In this document: positions 1-6,211 of the stretch, piece by piece
Position numbering within the stretch: the first letter of the stretch is position 1
Layout: every line of letters begins with the position of its first letter
Assembly (NCBI GenBank): GCA_030684755.1
Contig: JAUXXN010000321.1
Location: forward strand, 1-10,194
Direction: 5' to 3'
From: Hydrogenophaga sp.
Lineage (GTDB): Bacteria > Pseudomonadota > Gammaproteobacteria > Burkholderiales > Burkholderiaceae_C
DNA length: 10,194 nucleotides
Made by a program: the position numbers and the translations under genes
The notes under the pieces: model-generated
Database searches by the model: none
The model's input: the letters and a program-made list of their open reading frames with translations, nothing else
What the model was told of the DNA's origin: nothing

Positions 1-1431
1 GTGGCTGGCGCTCTCACCACGGTACAGCTGCAAGCGGTGGCGCGGGGCACGTTGGCGCCGTTGCCGCTGGAAGAGTTGCAACAACTTGCTGCGGTGTTTG
101 GCATGGTCAAGAGCGACTATGTGGAGCCGGTAGATGAGAAAAAGCTCATTTCCGAAGCCATATCAGGCATGGTGGCCAGCTTGGACCCCCATTCCCAGTA
201 TTTCGACAAGAAGTCCTTCAAGGAATTTCGTGAAGGCACCAGCGGTCGCTTCGTGGGCGTGGGCATAGAAATCACCATGGAAGACGGCTTGGTCAAGGTG
301 GTTTCGCCCATCGAAGACTCGCCTGCGTTCCGTGCCGGGCTCAAAACCGGCGACCTGATCACCAAGATTGACGACACCGCCGTCAAGGGCCTGAGCATCA
401 ACGAGGCCGTCAAGCTCATGCGCGGCGAGCCGCGCACCAAGGTGCTGCTCACCATCTTCCGCAAAGACGAAAACCGCACGTTCCCGGTCACGATCACGCG
501 CGAAGAAATCAAAACCCAGAGCGTCAAAGCCAAGGTGGTTGAGCCGGGTTATGCCTGGGTTCGGGTGTCGCAGTTCCAAGAGCGCACCATTGAAGACTTT
601 GTACGCAAGGTTGAAGACATCTACAAAGCCGACCCCATGCTGAAAGGCCTGGTGCTCGACCTGCGCAACGACCCAGGCGGTTTGCTGGATGCTGCGGTGG
701 CACTGTCTGCAGCATTTCTGCCCGAAAGCGTCACGGTGGTGTCCACCAACGGCCAACTGGAAGACAGCAAATTTGTCTACAAGGCCATTCCACAGCACTA
801 CCTGCGCCGCAGTGGTCCAGACCCGATCCAGCGCCTGACCAACGCCACCCAAGGGGCACTGAAAAAAGTGCCGCTGGTGGTGCTGGTCAACGAAGGCTCG
901 GCATCGGCCAGCGAAATTGTGGCCGGCGCTCTGCAAGACCACAAGCGCGCCACCATCATGGGCAGCCAGACATTTGGCAAGGGCTCGGTGCAAACCGTGC
1001 GTCCCCTTGGGCCAGATACCGGCCTGAAATTGACCACCGCGCGCTACTACACGCCCTCAGGCAACTCCATCCAGGCCAAAGGCATCGTGCCCGACGTGAT
1101 GGTGGACGAAACCCTGGAGGGCAATGTGTTTGCTGCCCTGCGCACCCGCGAGGCCGATTTGCAAAAGCACCTGGGTAACGGCAAAGACGCCGAACCGCCC
1201 ATGACGGACGCGCGCCGTGCTGAAGAGCAGCAGCGCGAAGAAGCCCGGGAACAGGCCCGCAAGCGGCTGGAAGAAGAAGCCAAGAAGAACCCGGGCCAGC
1301 GCTTGGTGCCTGAATTTGGCAGCGACAAAGACTTCCAGCTGCAACAGGCGCTCAACCAGCTCAAAGGCCAGCCGGTGGTGGTCAGCAAGACCCTGACCGT
1401 GCGCAGTGCCGAAGAGAAAAAAGACAACTGA
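1..1431 (+). CDS. S41 family C-terminal processing protease (CtpA/Prc type), 5' end cut by window
   Basis: Periplasmic serine protease that trims the C-termini of envelope proteins. The visible 476 residues begin with VAGALTTVQLQAVAR, which reads as the end of an N-terminal membrane anchor or signal. I therefore take the GTG at base 1 as an internal Val codon, with roughly the first 15 residues outside the window. A PDZ domain covers about residues 80-160 (FVGVGIEI to LLTIFR), and the S41 peptidase core covers about 180-370. The Ser-Lys dyad is visible: Ser302 in GSASASE and Lys327 in FGKG, with the 25-residue spacing of E. coli Prc (S452/K477). Residues 405-435 are a highly charged Glu/Arg/Lys helix, probably a coiled coil, followed by a short tail. 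The moeB-like gene starts 5 nt downstream, suggesting co-transcription. The family call is secure; the substrate is unknown. Confidence 0.95.
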   Translation: MAGALTTVQLQAVARGTLAPLPLEELQQLAAVFGMVKSDYVEPVDEKKLISEAISGMVASLDPHSQYFDKKSFKEFREGTSGRFVGVGIEITMEDGLVKVVSPIEDSPAFRAGLKTGDLITKIDDTAVKGLSINEAVKLMRGEPRTKVLLTIFRKDENRTFPVTITREEIKTQSVKAKVVEPGYAWVRVSQFQERTIEDFVRKVEDIYKADPMLKGLVLDLRNDPGGLLDAAVALSAAFLPESVTVVSTNGQLEDSKFVYKAIPQHYLRRSGPDPIQRLTNATQGALKKVPLVVLVNEGSASASEIVAGALQDHKRATIMGSQTFGKGSVQTVRPLGPDTGLKLTTARYYTPSGNSIQAKGIVPDVMVDETLEGNVFAALRTREADLQKHLGNGKDAEPPMTDARRAEEQQREEAREQARKRLEEEAKKNPGQRLVPEFGSDKDFQLQQALNQLKGQPVVVSKTLTVRSAEEKKDN

Positions 1432-1436
1432 TCCTT

Positions 1437-2207
1437 TTGGCAGTCCGCACCTTGAACGACGCCCAGCTGCTGCGCTATTCGCGCCACATCTTGCTCAACG
1501 AACTGGGCATTGAAGGGCAGGAACAGCTGCTGGCTTCGCACGCCTTGATCATTGGTGCCGGCGGGTTGGGCTCACCCGTGGCTCTGTATCTGGGCAGTGC
1601 GGGCGTGGGCCGCATCACCGTGGTGGACCACGATGTGGTGGACGAAACCAACCTACAGCGCCAGATTGCCCACAACTTGGCGCGGGTGGGCATGCCCAAG
1701 GCCCAGTCGGTGCAGCGGGCGGTTGCGGCCATCAACCCCGACGTGATCGTCACCCCAGTGGTTCAGCGGGCCGACGCGCAACTGCTGAACAGCCTGGTGG
1801 CACAAGCCGATGTGGTGCTGGACTGCACCGACAACTTTGCTACCCGCCACGCCATCAACCGCGCCTGCGTCCAGCACGACAAGCCGCTGGTGTCGGGCGC
1901 AGCCATCCGCATGGACGGCCAGCTCAGTGTCTTCGATGCCCGGATGCCAGGCAACCCGTGTTACGCCTGCGTGTTCCCCGAAGACAGCGGCGTGGAAGAA
2001 ACCCGCTGCGCCACCATGGGTGTGTTTGCGCCGCTGGTGGGCATAGTGGGCACCATGCAGGCCGCCGAAGCGCTGAAGCTGCTGACCGGTCTGGGCTCTC
2101 GCCTGACCGGGCGCCTGCTGATGCTGGACGGGCGCGACATGGCGTTCAACGAAATTGCTCTGCCGCAAAACCCGCACTGTGCGGTGTGCGGTAAGCCGCG
2201 CGCCTGA
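1437..2207 (+). CDS. moeB: MoeB/ThiF/HesA-type adenylyltransferase
   Basis: E1-like enzyme that adenylates the C-terminal glycine of a ubiquitin-fold sulfur carrier (MoaD for molybdopterin, or ThiS for thiazole). Nucleotide-binding GAGGLG is at residues 40-45. Residues matching E. coli MoeB with a +2 offset are Arg16, Asn72, Arg75, Lys88 and Asp132 (in DCTDN). Two zinc CxxC pairs are present at Cys175/178 and Cys248/251. Cys191 lies where ThiF carries its sulfur-transfer cysteine. The length of 256 residues fits stand-alone MoeB, with no rhodanese domain attached. Start choice is uncertain: both in-frame candidates are TTG (1437 and 1452) and neither has a clear ribosome binding site. The 1452 start would give MNDAQLLRYSRHILL, a common N-terminus in relatives. 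MoeB versus ThiF cannot be settled because no moaD, moaE or thi genes are in view. Confidence 0.9.
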   Translation: MAVRTLNDAQLLRYSRHILLNELGIEGQEQLLASHALIIGAGGLGSPVALYLGSAGVGRITVVDHDVVDETNLQRQIAHNLARVGMPKAQSVQRAVAAINPDVIVTPVVQRADAQLLNSLVAQADVVLDCTDNFATRHAINRACVQHDKPLVSGAAIRMDGQLSVFDARMPGNPCYACVFPEDSGVEETRCATMGVFAPLVGIVGTMQAAEALKLLTGLGSRLTGRLLMLDGRDMAFNEIALPQNPHCAVCGKPRA

Positions 2208-2231
2208 AACCCAAGCCGCAAGCTGTGCACT

Positions 2232-2822
2232 TCAAGGCATGGGGCATGGTCCATGCCTGCGCCTAAATTCGTGCGGCATTTCTGCGCCGTCCAACCCAAA
2301 AATGCCTTTGCGCTCAGCGCGTGCCTGTGCCTCTTCGGCCGCGTAAGGCCCTTGGCTGCGCCGCCAACGCGATGACCAGGCATGACCCCCACGCACCAAG
2401 GCTGCCGCCAGGTCTTCACCACCGACGCTGACCTTCGCCAAGCCCCGGCCATAGCTGTCCAAGGCGCGCACGCGCACTGTCACCACCTGGTCCAGTACGC
2501 GCGAAGCCAGTGCCTCGCGGGCGGCTGGGCCGCCGCTCTGGCATATCTCGGGCGCATCCACGCCGTCCAACCGCAACTTCTGGTAACGGCCACCCGCCAA
2601 CGGCTTGACCCACAACGTGTCGCCATCAGACACGCGGGTGACGCGGGCGGTGTAGGTCAGCGGCAGTGACGTGTGTTCAGCAGACAACGTCACGCTCTGG
2701 CTCTGTGCCTGCGCGTCGGGCTGTGCCCAGGCTGTGGCAGGCCCGGCCAGCACACAGGCCAACCCAAGCAACACAACCCCGTGATACAGACACCCGCTGT
2801 CGACAGATTTGAAAAAAAACAT
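2232..2822 (-). CDS. Exported thermonuclease-family (SNase-like) nuclease
   Basis: Staphylococcal-nuclease-fold protein expected to cut nucleic acid outside the cytoplasm with calcium. The ATG at 2822 gives 196 residues. Residues 15-33 are hydrophobic and end in AWA before Gln34, as in a type I signal peptide. The Cys in GLAC is not a good lipobox. The SNase domain covers about 55-178. Active-site residues map exactly onto S. aureus nuclease: DGD at 66-68 (Asp21 equivalent), Arg84 (Arg35), Asp89 (Asp40), Glu92 in DAPE (Glu43) and Arg126 in DSYGR (Arg87), so it should be active. A GTG at 2879 would extend the frame by 19 residues but would bury the signal. Eight T residues follow the ATG directly. 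The C-terminus is Arg/His-rich and ends 24 nt from the convergent moeB stop. Confidence 0.9.
   Translation of the reverse strand: MFFFKSVDSGCLYHGVVLLGLACVLAGPATAWAQPDAQAQSQSVTLSAEHTSLPLTYTARVTRVSDGDTLWVKPLAGGRYQKLRLDGVDAPEICQSGGPAAREALASRVLDQVVTVRVRALDSYGRGLAKVSVGGEDLAAALVRGGHAWSSRWRRSQGPYAAEEAQARAERKGIFGLDGAEMPHEFRRRHGPCPMP
2236..2257. repeat. Tandem GGCATGG with inverted CCATGCC (hairpin)
   Basis: GGCATGG occurs twice in tandem (2236-2242 and 2243-2249) and is followed by its reverse complement CCATGCC (2251-2257). Either copy can pair with the inverted copy; the outer pairing gives a 7-bp stem with an 8-nt loop. It lies inside the last codons of the thermonuclease gene, close to the convergent junction with moeB. 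No T run follows on either side, so a terminator role is only possible. Confidence 0.35.
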
Positions 2823-2892
2823 ACCGGGAGTCTGCCAGTTCCGGCTTGCGACAACAGTTGCCCCAGTCAACACAGACACCCCGTCACACCAC

Positions 2893-3510
2893 TCACACCG
2901 CCATGTAACGCCCCGGGCGGTGGTTGATCGCCAGCGTCATGTTGAGCACCACTGCACCCAGCACCGACCAGAGTATCTGCGTCCAGTCCACCACGGCCGT
3001 GGCGGCCAACACAATGGCGCAATCGAACGCCATTTGCACGTGGCCAGCGCGCCAGCCAAAACGCTCTTGCAGGTACAACACCAACACGTTAAAACCACCC
3101 AAGCTGGCGCGGTGGCGAAACAGCATCAGCATGCCGGCCCCCATGAGCAGGCCACCGGCCACCGCCGCAAAGCCGGTGGACAGCACACCAAAAGTGAGGC
3201 CATGGGGCACCCACTGCACAAAGAGCGCCAGCAAAGCCACGGCGGCAAAGGTTTTGAGGGTGAACACCCATCCCATTCGCTGGAAAGCCAAGCCGTAAAA
3301 CGGCAGGTTGATGGCGAAAAACACCAAACTGAAGTTCCAGCCCGTGGCGTAGTGCAGCAGAAATGCCAGTCCCGCCGTGCCGCCGGTGATCAGGCCGGTG
3401 TGGCGAAACATCACCACCCCCAGCGCCACAAACAACGTGCCCGTGAGCAGGGCCTGTATGTCTTCGTGCGGTTTGTGGCGGCTGGGCGGTACAGCGGCCT
3501 GGCCCGCCAT
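2893..3510 (-). CDS. YitT-family membrane protein
   Basis: Integral inner-membrane protein of the YitT family; its molecular function is not established. The protein has 205 residues from ATG 3510. About six hydrophobic segments are visible (near 18-36, 43-68, 86-105, 112-135, 160-180 and 183-200). The glycine-rich signature GLITGGTAGLA lies in the first loop, and a related GGFNVLVLYLQ lies in the second half, consistent with an internally duplicated fold. It ends soon after the last membrane segment, so the C-terminal DUF2179 domain of Firmicute YitT proteins is absent, as in short proteobacterial members. The frame can be extended to a TTG at 3582, but those residues (Arg/Pro-rich) do not look family-like. 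No good ribosome binding site precedes either start. The thermonuclease start follows 70 nt downstream. Confidence 0.85.
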   Translation of the reverse strand: MAGQAAVPPSRHKPHEDIQALLTGTLFVALGVVMFRHTGLITGGTAGLAFLLHYATGWNFSLVFFAINLPFYGLAFQRMGWVFTLKTFAAVALLALFVQWVPHGLTFGVLSTGFAAVAGGLLMGAGMLMLFRHRASLGGFNVLVLYLQERFGWRAGHVQMAFDCAIVLAATAVVDWTQILWSVLGAVVLNMTLAINHRPGRYMAV

Positions 3511-3685
3511 GGGAACAGGAACGGATCGAAAACGCGACAACCAAGTGGACACAGGCGGGCACCGAATCAAAAAATGGGCCAACGCAGCGCGGCCACAACG
3601 GCGCAGTGTCGCTGATGGCGGTGGTTGCGTGCTTGATGCAGGTCAGACCTCCACGCGACCAGTGGTTGTCGGCCAGTCTTTCCGC

Positions 3686-3907
3686 TCAGCTTTTTTTTGC
3701 GCCGACGAGCAGCAAAGCGCCACCCACCACGATCGCGCCCACGCCCACCCACATGGGCACGTTGACCGTTTCCTTTTCTTTCACGGACAGCTCCACCGGC
3801 CCGAGCTTGATCACCTCGGTGTCTTTCGTGTAGCTGAAGCTGCCATACAGCAGCCCGGCCACACCGGCCGCGATGCACAGGATGCCGGCCAGTTTGATTG
3901 CATTCAT
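3686..3907 (-). CDS. Small two-helix membrane protein, unknown function
   Basis: A 73-residue protein with one hydrophobic helix at about 4-24, a central polar loop (KLGPVELSVKEKETVNVP) and a second helix at about 51-69 ending in a short Lys-rich tail. The loop carries the conserved-looking GPVELSVKEK stretch I associate with hypothetical small membrane proteins in proteobacteria. No catalytic motif is visible. ATG 3907 is preferred because it gives MNAIKLAGI and has a weak GGA about 8 nt upstream; an in-frame ATG at 3919 would add four residues. The gene ends in an A8 run (coding strand) just before the stop, so an indel there would change only the last two residues. It stands between the DUF429 and YitT genes with gaps of 90 and 175 nt. 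Confidence 0.75.
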   Translation of the reverse strand: MNAIKLAGILCIAAGVAGLLYGSFSYTKDTEVIKLGPVELSVKEKETVNVPMWVGVGAIVVGGALLLVGAKKS

Positions 3908-3997
3908 GAGATTGTCCATTCCATCATTGGAAGTGCAACCCGAGCCCGAAAAGACCCGGACGCCCTACCGTGGCCCATGATGCACCAAAGCGGCCGA

Positions 3998-4831
3998 TCA
4001 GGCTGACACGATCCAGCCTTCCAGGGGATCAAAGTCTGGCAGCCCCCAACACGGGTGCCCGGCGCCGTGTTGAACCTGCGCCCAGGCGGCTTGCAACAGA
4101 CAAAGCACGGCGTCCAAGCTGTCCCCGCTGGGGTCATCGGCCAACGCATCGCGCTGCGCGTGGCTGAGTTTGAGGCGCAGTTGTGCGGCGTGCAGCAGCG
4201 GTGCCAAGCCACTTTCCAGCGCGTTGACGAGGGTCTTACGGGCGATCAGCCGATCGGGGGTCTGGCGCGCTTTGTCGTCGCTTTTGTAAGAGGTGTTGCC
4301 CAGCACGCTGCGCGCCAGCAGACCAGGGTAAGCCTCTAGGGCAATCCGGTTCGGATCGCCGGCGTTCAGACCCGGCAGTGTGACGCCGGCACCGATCAGG
4401 CGCGGCACCCCCGCATGCAACATGAACGCCACCGGTGGATTGACCCATTTCATGCTGGGGCTGGAGCCCGCCGGACCGTCGGTGGCGCGGTGGGCGAACT
4501 TGCCCCCCGCAGGGCGCGCGTCGCAGAAGGCAGCAAAGGCATCGCGGATGGTGGCTCGGTCCAGACTGGCGTAATGGGCCATGCAGGCACGCCAGTCGGT
4601 GGGCCAGCCCAGTGTGGTCACCAACTCGCGTGGCAACCCGAAAGGCAGGTCGAAGCCACCCACCCAAGCTTCGCTCCGGCCCAGGCGGCCGCTCCAGTCG
4701 GCCAAGGTCTCCAAGCGCTCTATACCGACCAACACCACGCGCCCCCGGTCAGCATGCCCCACCGCGAGGGTAATGGGTTTGCGGCGGCTGGGCGCACTGG
4801 TGAAGTCGCAACCCAACAGGGTGGTGGTCAC
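3998..4831 (-). CDS. DUF429 domain-containing protein (predicted RNase H-like fold)
   Basis: A 277-residue soluble protein matching the DUF429 family, which is predicted to have an RNase H-like nuclease fold but has no settled function. The hallmark N-terminal GCDFTSAPSRRKPI contains Asp9. A second acidic strand end is GGFDLPFGLP with Asp61. Glu166 in ALEAYPG and Asp237/Asp240 in GDSLDAV could complete a metal-binding acidic cluster; this assignment is inferred from the fold. The start is GTG at 4831, placing GCDF at residue 7 as in relatives; no strong ribosome binding site is seen. It begins 53 nt after the BLUF stop, so it may be read from the folE-BLUF transcript. Nothing in the neighbourhood identifies its substrate. 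Confidence 0.85.
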   Translation of the reverse strand: MTTTLLGCDFTSAPSRRKPITLAVGHADRGRVVLVGIERLETLADWSGRLGRSEAWVGGFDLPFGLPRELVTTLGWPTDWRACMAHYASLDRATIRDAFAAFCDARPAGGKFAHRATDGPAGSSPSMKWVNPPVAFMLHAGVPRLIGAGVTLPGLNAGDPNRIALEAYPGLLARSVLGNTSYKSDDKARQTPDRLIARKTLVNALESGLAPLLHAAQLRLKLSHAQRDALADDPSGDSLDAVLCLLQAAWAQVQHGAGHPCWGLPDFDPLEGWIVSA

Positions 4832-4862
4832 GCCCTGTCAGCCGATGGTTGCAGGTCGGTCG

Positions 4863-4884
4863 TGGACGCGGTGAACACCGTCCA
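4863..4884 (-). terminator. Hairpin directly after the BLUF stop
   Basis: An inverted repeat starts right behind the BLUF stop codon. TGGAC pairs with GTCCA at the ends and GGT pairs with ACC inside, leaving a two-base bulge and a four-base loop. No U run follows, so this is a weak intrinsic terminator at best; it could instead stabilise the 3' end or attenuate read-through into the DUF429 gene. Confidence 0.3.
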
Positions 4885-5310
4885 TCAAGCGCGACCGATG
4901 ATGCTGGCCGTGGCCATCAACTCCTCCAGCAGCGCCAGAGACACCTTGCCAGACACAGCGTAGGGATCGAACTCGGGCCGCTCGGAGTACTTCAGCACGA
5001 TAGAGGTGTTGAGCTTGGACAGGTTGACCTGCCCCATGGTCCAGCCGCCAAAGCGCCGCTCGGTGATTTCTTCGTAGTGCAGCAGCACCGCATCGGTGTG
5101 GCGCTTGTCGGCCACGATGTGGTTGTACAGGGTATTGACCGCTGTGCGACCCCCTTCAATGGCTTGCAAAAACACGCCGCCACCGTAGCACAGCACGCCG
5201 GTAATGCCGTTGCCGATGTTGTGCGCGCGGGACGATTCAAGAATGGATTCGATAACGCGGGCGCTGTCTTTATCGACCGCGCGACTGACGTAAAGCAGGC
5301 GTACAAGCAT
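4885..5310 (-). CDS. Short BLUF-domain blue-light sensor
   Basis: A 141-residue flavin-binding photoreceptor made of one BLUF domain (about 1-93) plus a C-terminal helical cap (about 95-141), like stand-alone PixD/BlrB-type proteins. Pocket residues match AppA with exact spacing: Tyr7 (Tyr21), Asn31 (Asn45), Gln49 (Gln63), Trp90 (Trp104) and Met92 (Met106). The supporting motifs ITGVLCY and FLQAIEGG are also present. The hydrogen-bond switch should therefore work. No effector domain (EAL, GGDEF or HTH) is fused, so any output must go through a partner protein. ATG 5310 is chosen because MLVRLLYVSR is the normal BLUF first strand and AAAGG lies 5 nt upstream. The frame stays open far upstream, but that part overlaps folE. 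It lies 59 nt downstream of folE. Confidence 0.92.
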   Translation of the reverse strand: MLVRLLYVSRAVDKDSARVIESILESSRAHNIGNGITGVLCYGGGVFLQAIEGGRTAVNTLYNHIVADKRHTDAVLLHYEEITERRFGGWTMGQVNLSKLNTSIVLKYSERPEFDPYAVSGKVSLALLEELMATASIIGRA

Positions 5311-5369
5311 GGGGGCCTTTTTTTGAAATAGGTGACAACGCAGGGCTGAACATGGCGCTGGTGGCGGGC

Positions 5370-6095
5370 TCAGCGGGGAATCAGGGACAAAAATTCTCGC
5401 CGCAAATTGGAATCTTTCAGAAACACACCGCGCATGACCGAGTTGATCATTTTGCTGTCCATGTCTTTCACGCCGCGCCAAGCCATGCAATAGTGGCTGG
5501 CCTCCATGACCAGAGCCAGGCCATCGGGCTGGGTTTTTTCTTGGATCAGGTCGGCCAGCTGCACCACGGCTTCTTCCTGGATTTGCGGGCGGCCCATGAT
5601 CCATTCGGCCAAGCGTGCGTATTTCGACAGGCCGATCACGTTGGTGTGTTCGTTGGGCATAACGCCAATCCAAATACGCCCGATCACTGGGCAAAAATGG
5701 TGGCTGCAAGCACTGCGCACGGTAATGGGGCCCACGATCATGAGCTCGTTCAAGTGCTCGGCGTTGGGGAATTCGGTGACTGCCGGGCCTTTGACATAAC
5801 GGCCATTAAACACCTCTTTGATGTACATCTTGGCCACGCGGCGTGCTGTATCGCCGGTGTTGTGGTCGTTGTCCAGGTCAATGACCAAGCTTTCCAGCAC
5901 GCCCTGCATTTTGCCGGCCACCTCGTCCAGCAACTTATCCAATTCGCCTGGCTGGATGAAATCGGCGATGTTGTCGTTGGAATGGAAGCGCTGCCGTGCG
6001 GCTTTGACGCGCTCTCGAATTTTGACCGACACAGGTACGCCTTGGTCGTCGTAAGGTAGGGCTGGAGTCATGTCAGATTCGGTTTTCGTGAACAT
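5370..6095 (-). CDS. folE: GTP cyclohydrolase I
   Basis: Cytoplasmic enzyme converting GTP to 7,8-dihydroneopterin triphosphate and formate, the first step of folate synthesis. The protein has 241 residues from ATG 6095. Zinc ligands are Cys130 and His133 in CSHH, and Cys203. Other active-site residues aligning with E. coli FolE are His132, Ser157-Lys158 (GLSK), Gln173-Glu174, His201 and Arg207. The motif reads CSHHFCP rather than the CEHH of E. coli. The C-terminus SNLRREFLSLI matches the family. Start: ATG 6095 and ATG 6071 are both possible (241 or 233 residues) and neither has a good Shine-Dalgarno; relatives usually have about ten residues before GVPVSVKIRER, which favours 6071. A candidate promoter and repeats lie just upstream. 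The open frame continues to 6356, but that stretch overlaps clsB. Confidence 0.95.
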   Translation of the reverse strand: MFTKTESDMTPALPYDDQGVPVSVKIRERVKAARQRFHSNDNIADFIQPGELDKLLDEVAGKMQGVLESLVIDLDNDHNTGDTARRVAKMYIKEVFNGRYVKGPAVTEFPNAEHLNELMIVGPITVRSACSHHFCPVIGRIWIGVMPNEHTNVIGLSKYARLAEWIMGRPQIQEEAVVQLADLIQEKTQPDGLALVMEASHYCMAWRGVKDMDSKMINSVMRGVFLKDSNLRREFLSLIPR

Positions 6096-6098
6096 AGG

Positions 6099-6132
6099 GC
6101 ATGCTAACACCGCACCTTTGCATGCACCGCAC
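6099..6132. repeat. Paired GCATGC / CACCGCAC direct repeats in the folE leader
   Basis: CACCGCAC occurs at 6108-6115 and 6125-6132 (starts 17 bases apart), each preceded by GCATGC (6099-6104 and 6120-6125). The two GCATGC palindromes can also pair in the transcript as a 6-bp stem closing a 15-nt loop. The block lies between the candidate -10 and the folE start codon, where an operator or RNA control element could act. Confidence 0.45.
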
Positions 6133-6138
6133 AGCCCA

Positions 6139-6168
6139 AATATCTCGAAAAACTCTGGGGTTTTGCAA
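6139..6168 (-). promoter_or_regulatory. Candidate sigma70 promoter of folE
   Basis: On the - strand, TTGCAA (6163-6168) is followed after 18 bases by GATATT (6139-6144). Each hexamer matches four of six consensus bases. It lies in the 116-nt gap between the clsB stop and folE and predicts a leader of about 35 nt. This is a pattern match only. Confidence 0.35.
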
Positions 6169-6211
6169 GGTGCACGACCAACAAAGCCACGCCTCCTGCC
6201 CAACGTTGCCC

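Noticed and set aside
163..993. Long open frame antisense to the S41 protease (276 codons)
   Set aside because: It is the shadow of a strongly conserved gene in a GC-rich sequence; the His/Gln/Ala-rich translation matches no family.
3570..3600. T6 run after GGCC repeats on the - strand, as an intrinsic terminator of the small membrane protein gene
   Set aside because: The best stem I can form has only four pairs and is about 90 nt from the stop codon, so the support is too weak.
2809..3615. 268-codon + strand frame across the YitT gene
   Set aside because: It lies opposite a clear membrane-protein gene; the His/Gln/Arg-rich translation is typical of antisense reading of GC-rich membrane genes.
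5311..5709. Extended N-terminus of the BLUF frame
   Set aside because: It overlaps folE; the BLUF fold begins at MLVRLLYVSR, with a ribosome binding site just upstream of ATG 5310.
5352..6059. 235-codon + strand frame opposite folE
   Set aside because: It is fully antisense to folE, whose active-site residues are all recognised; the translation is not family-like.
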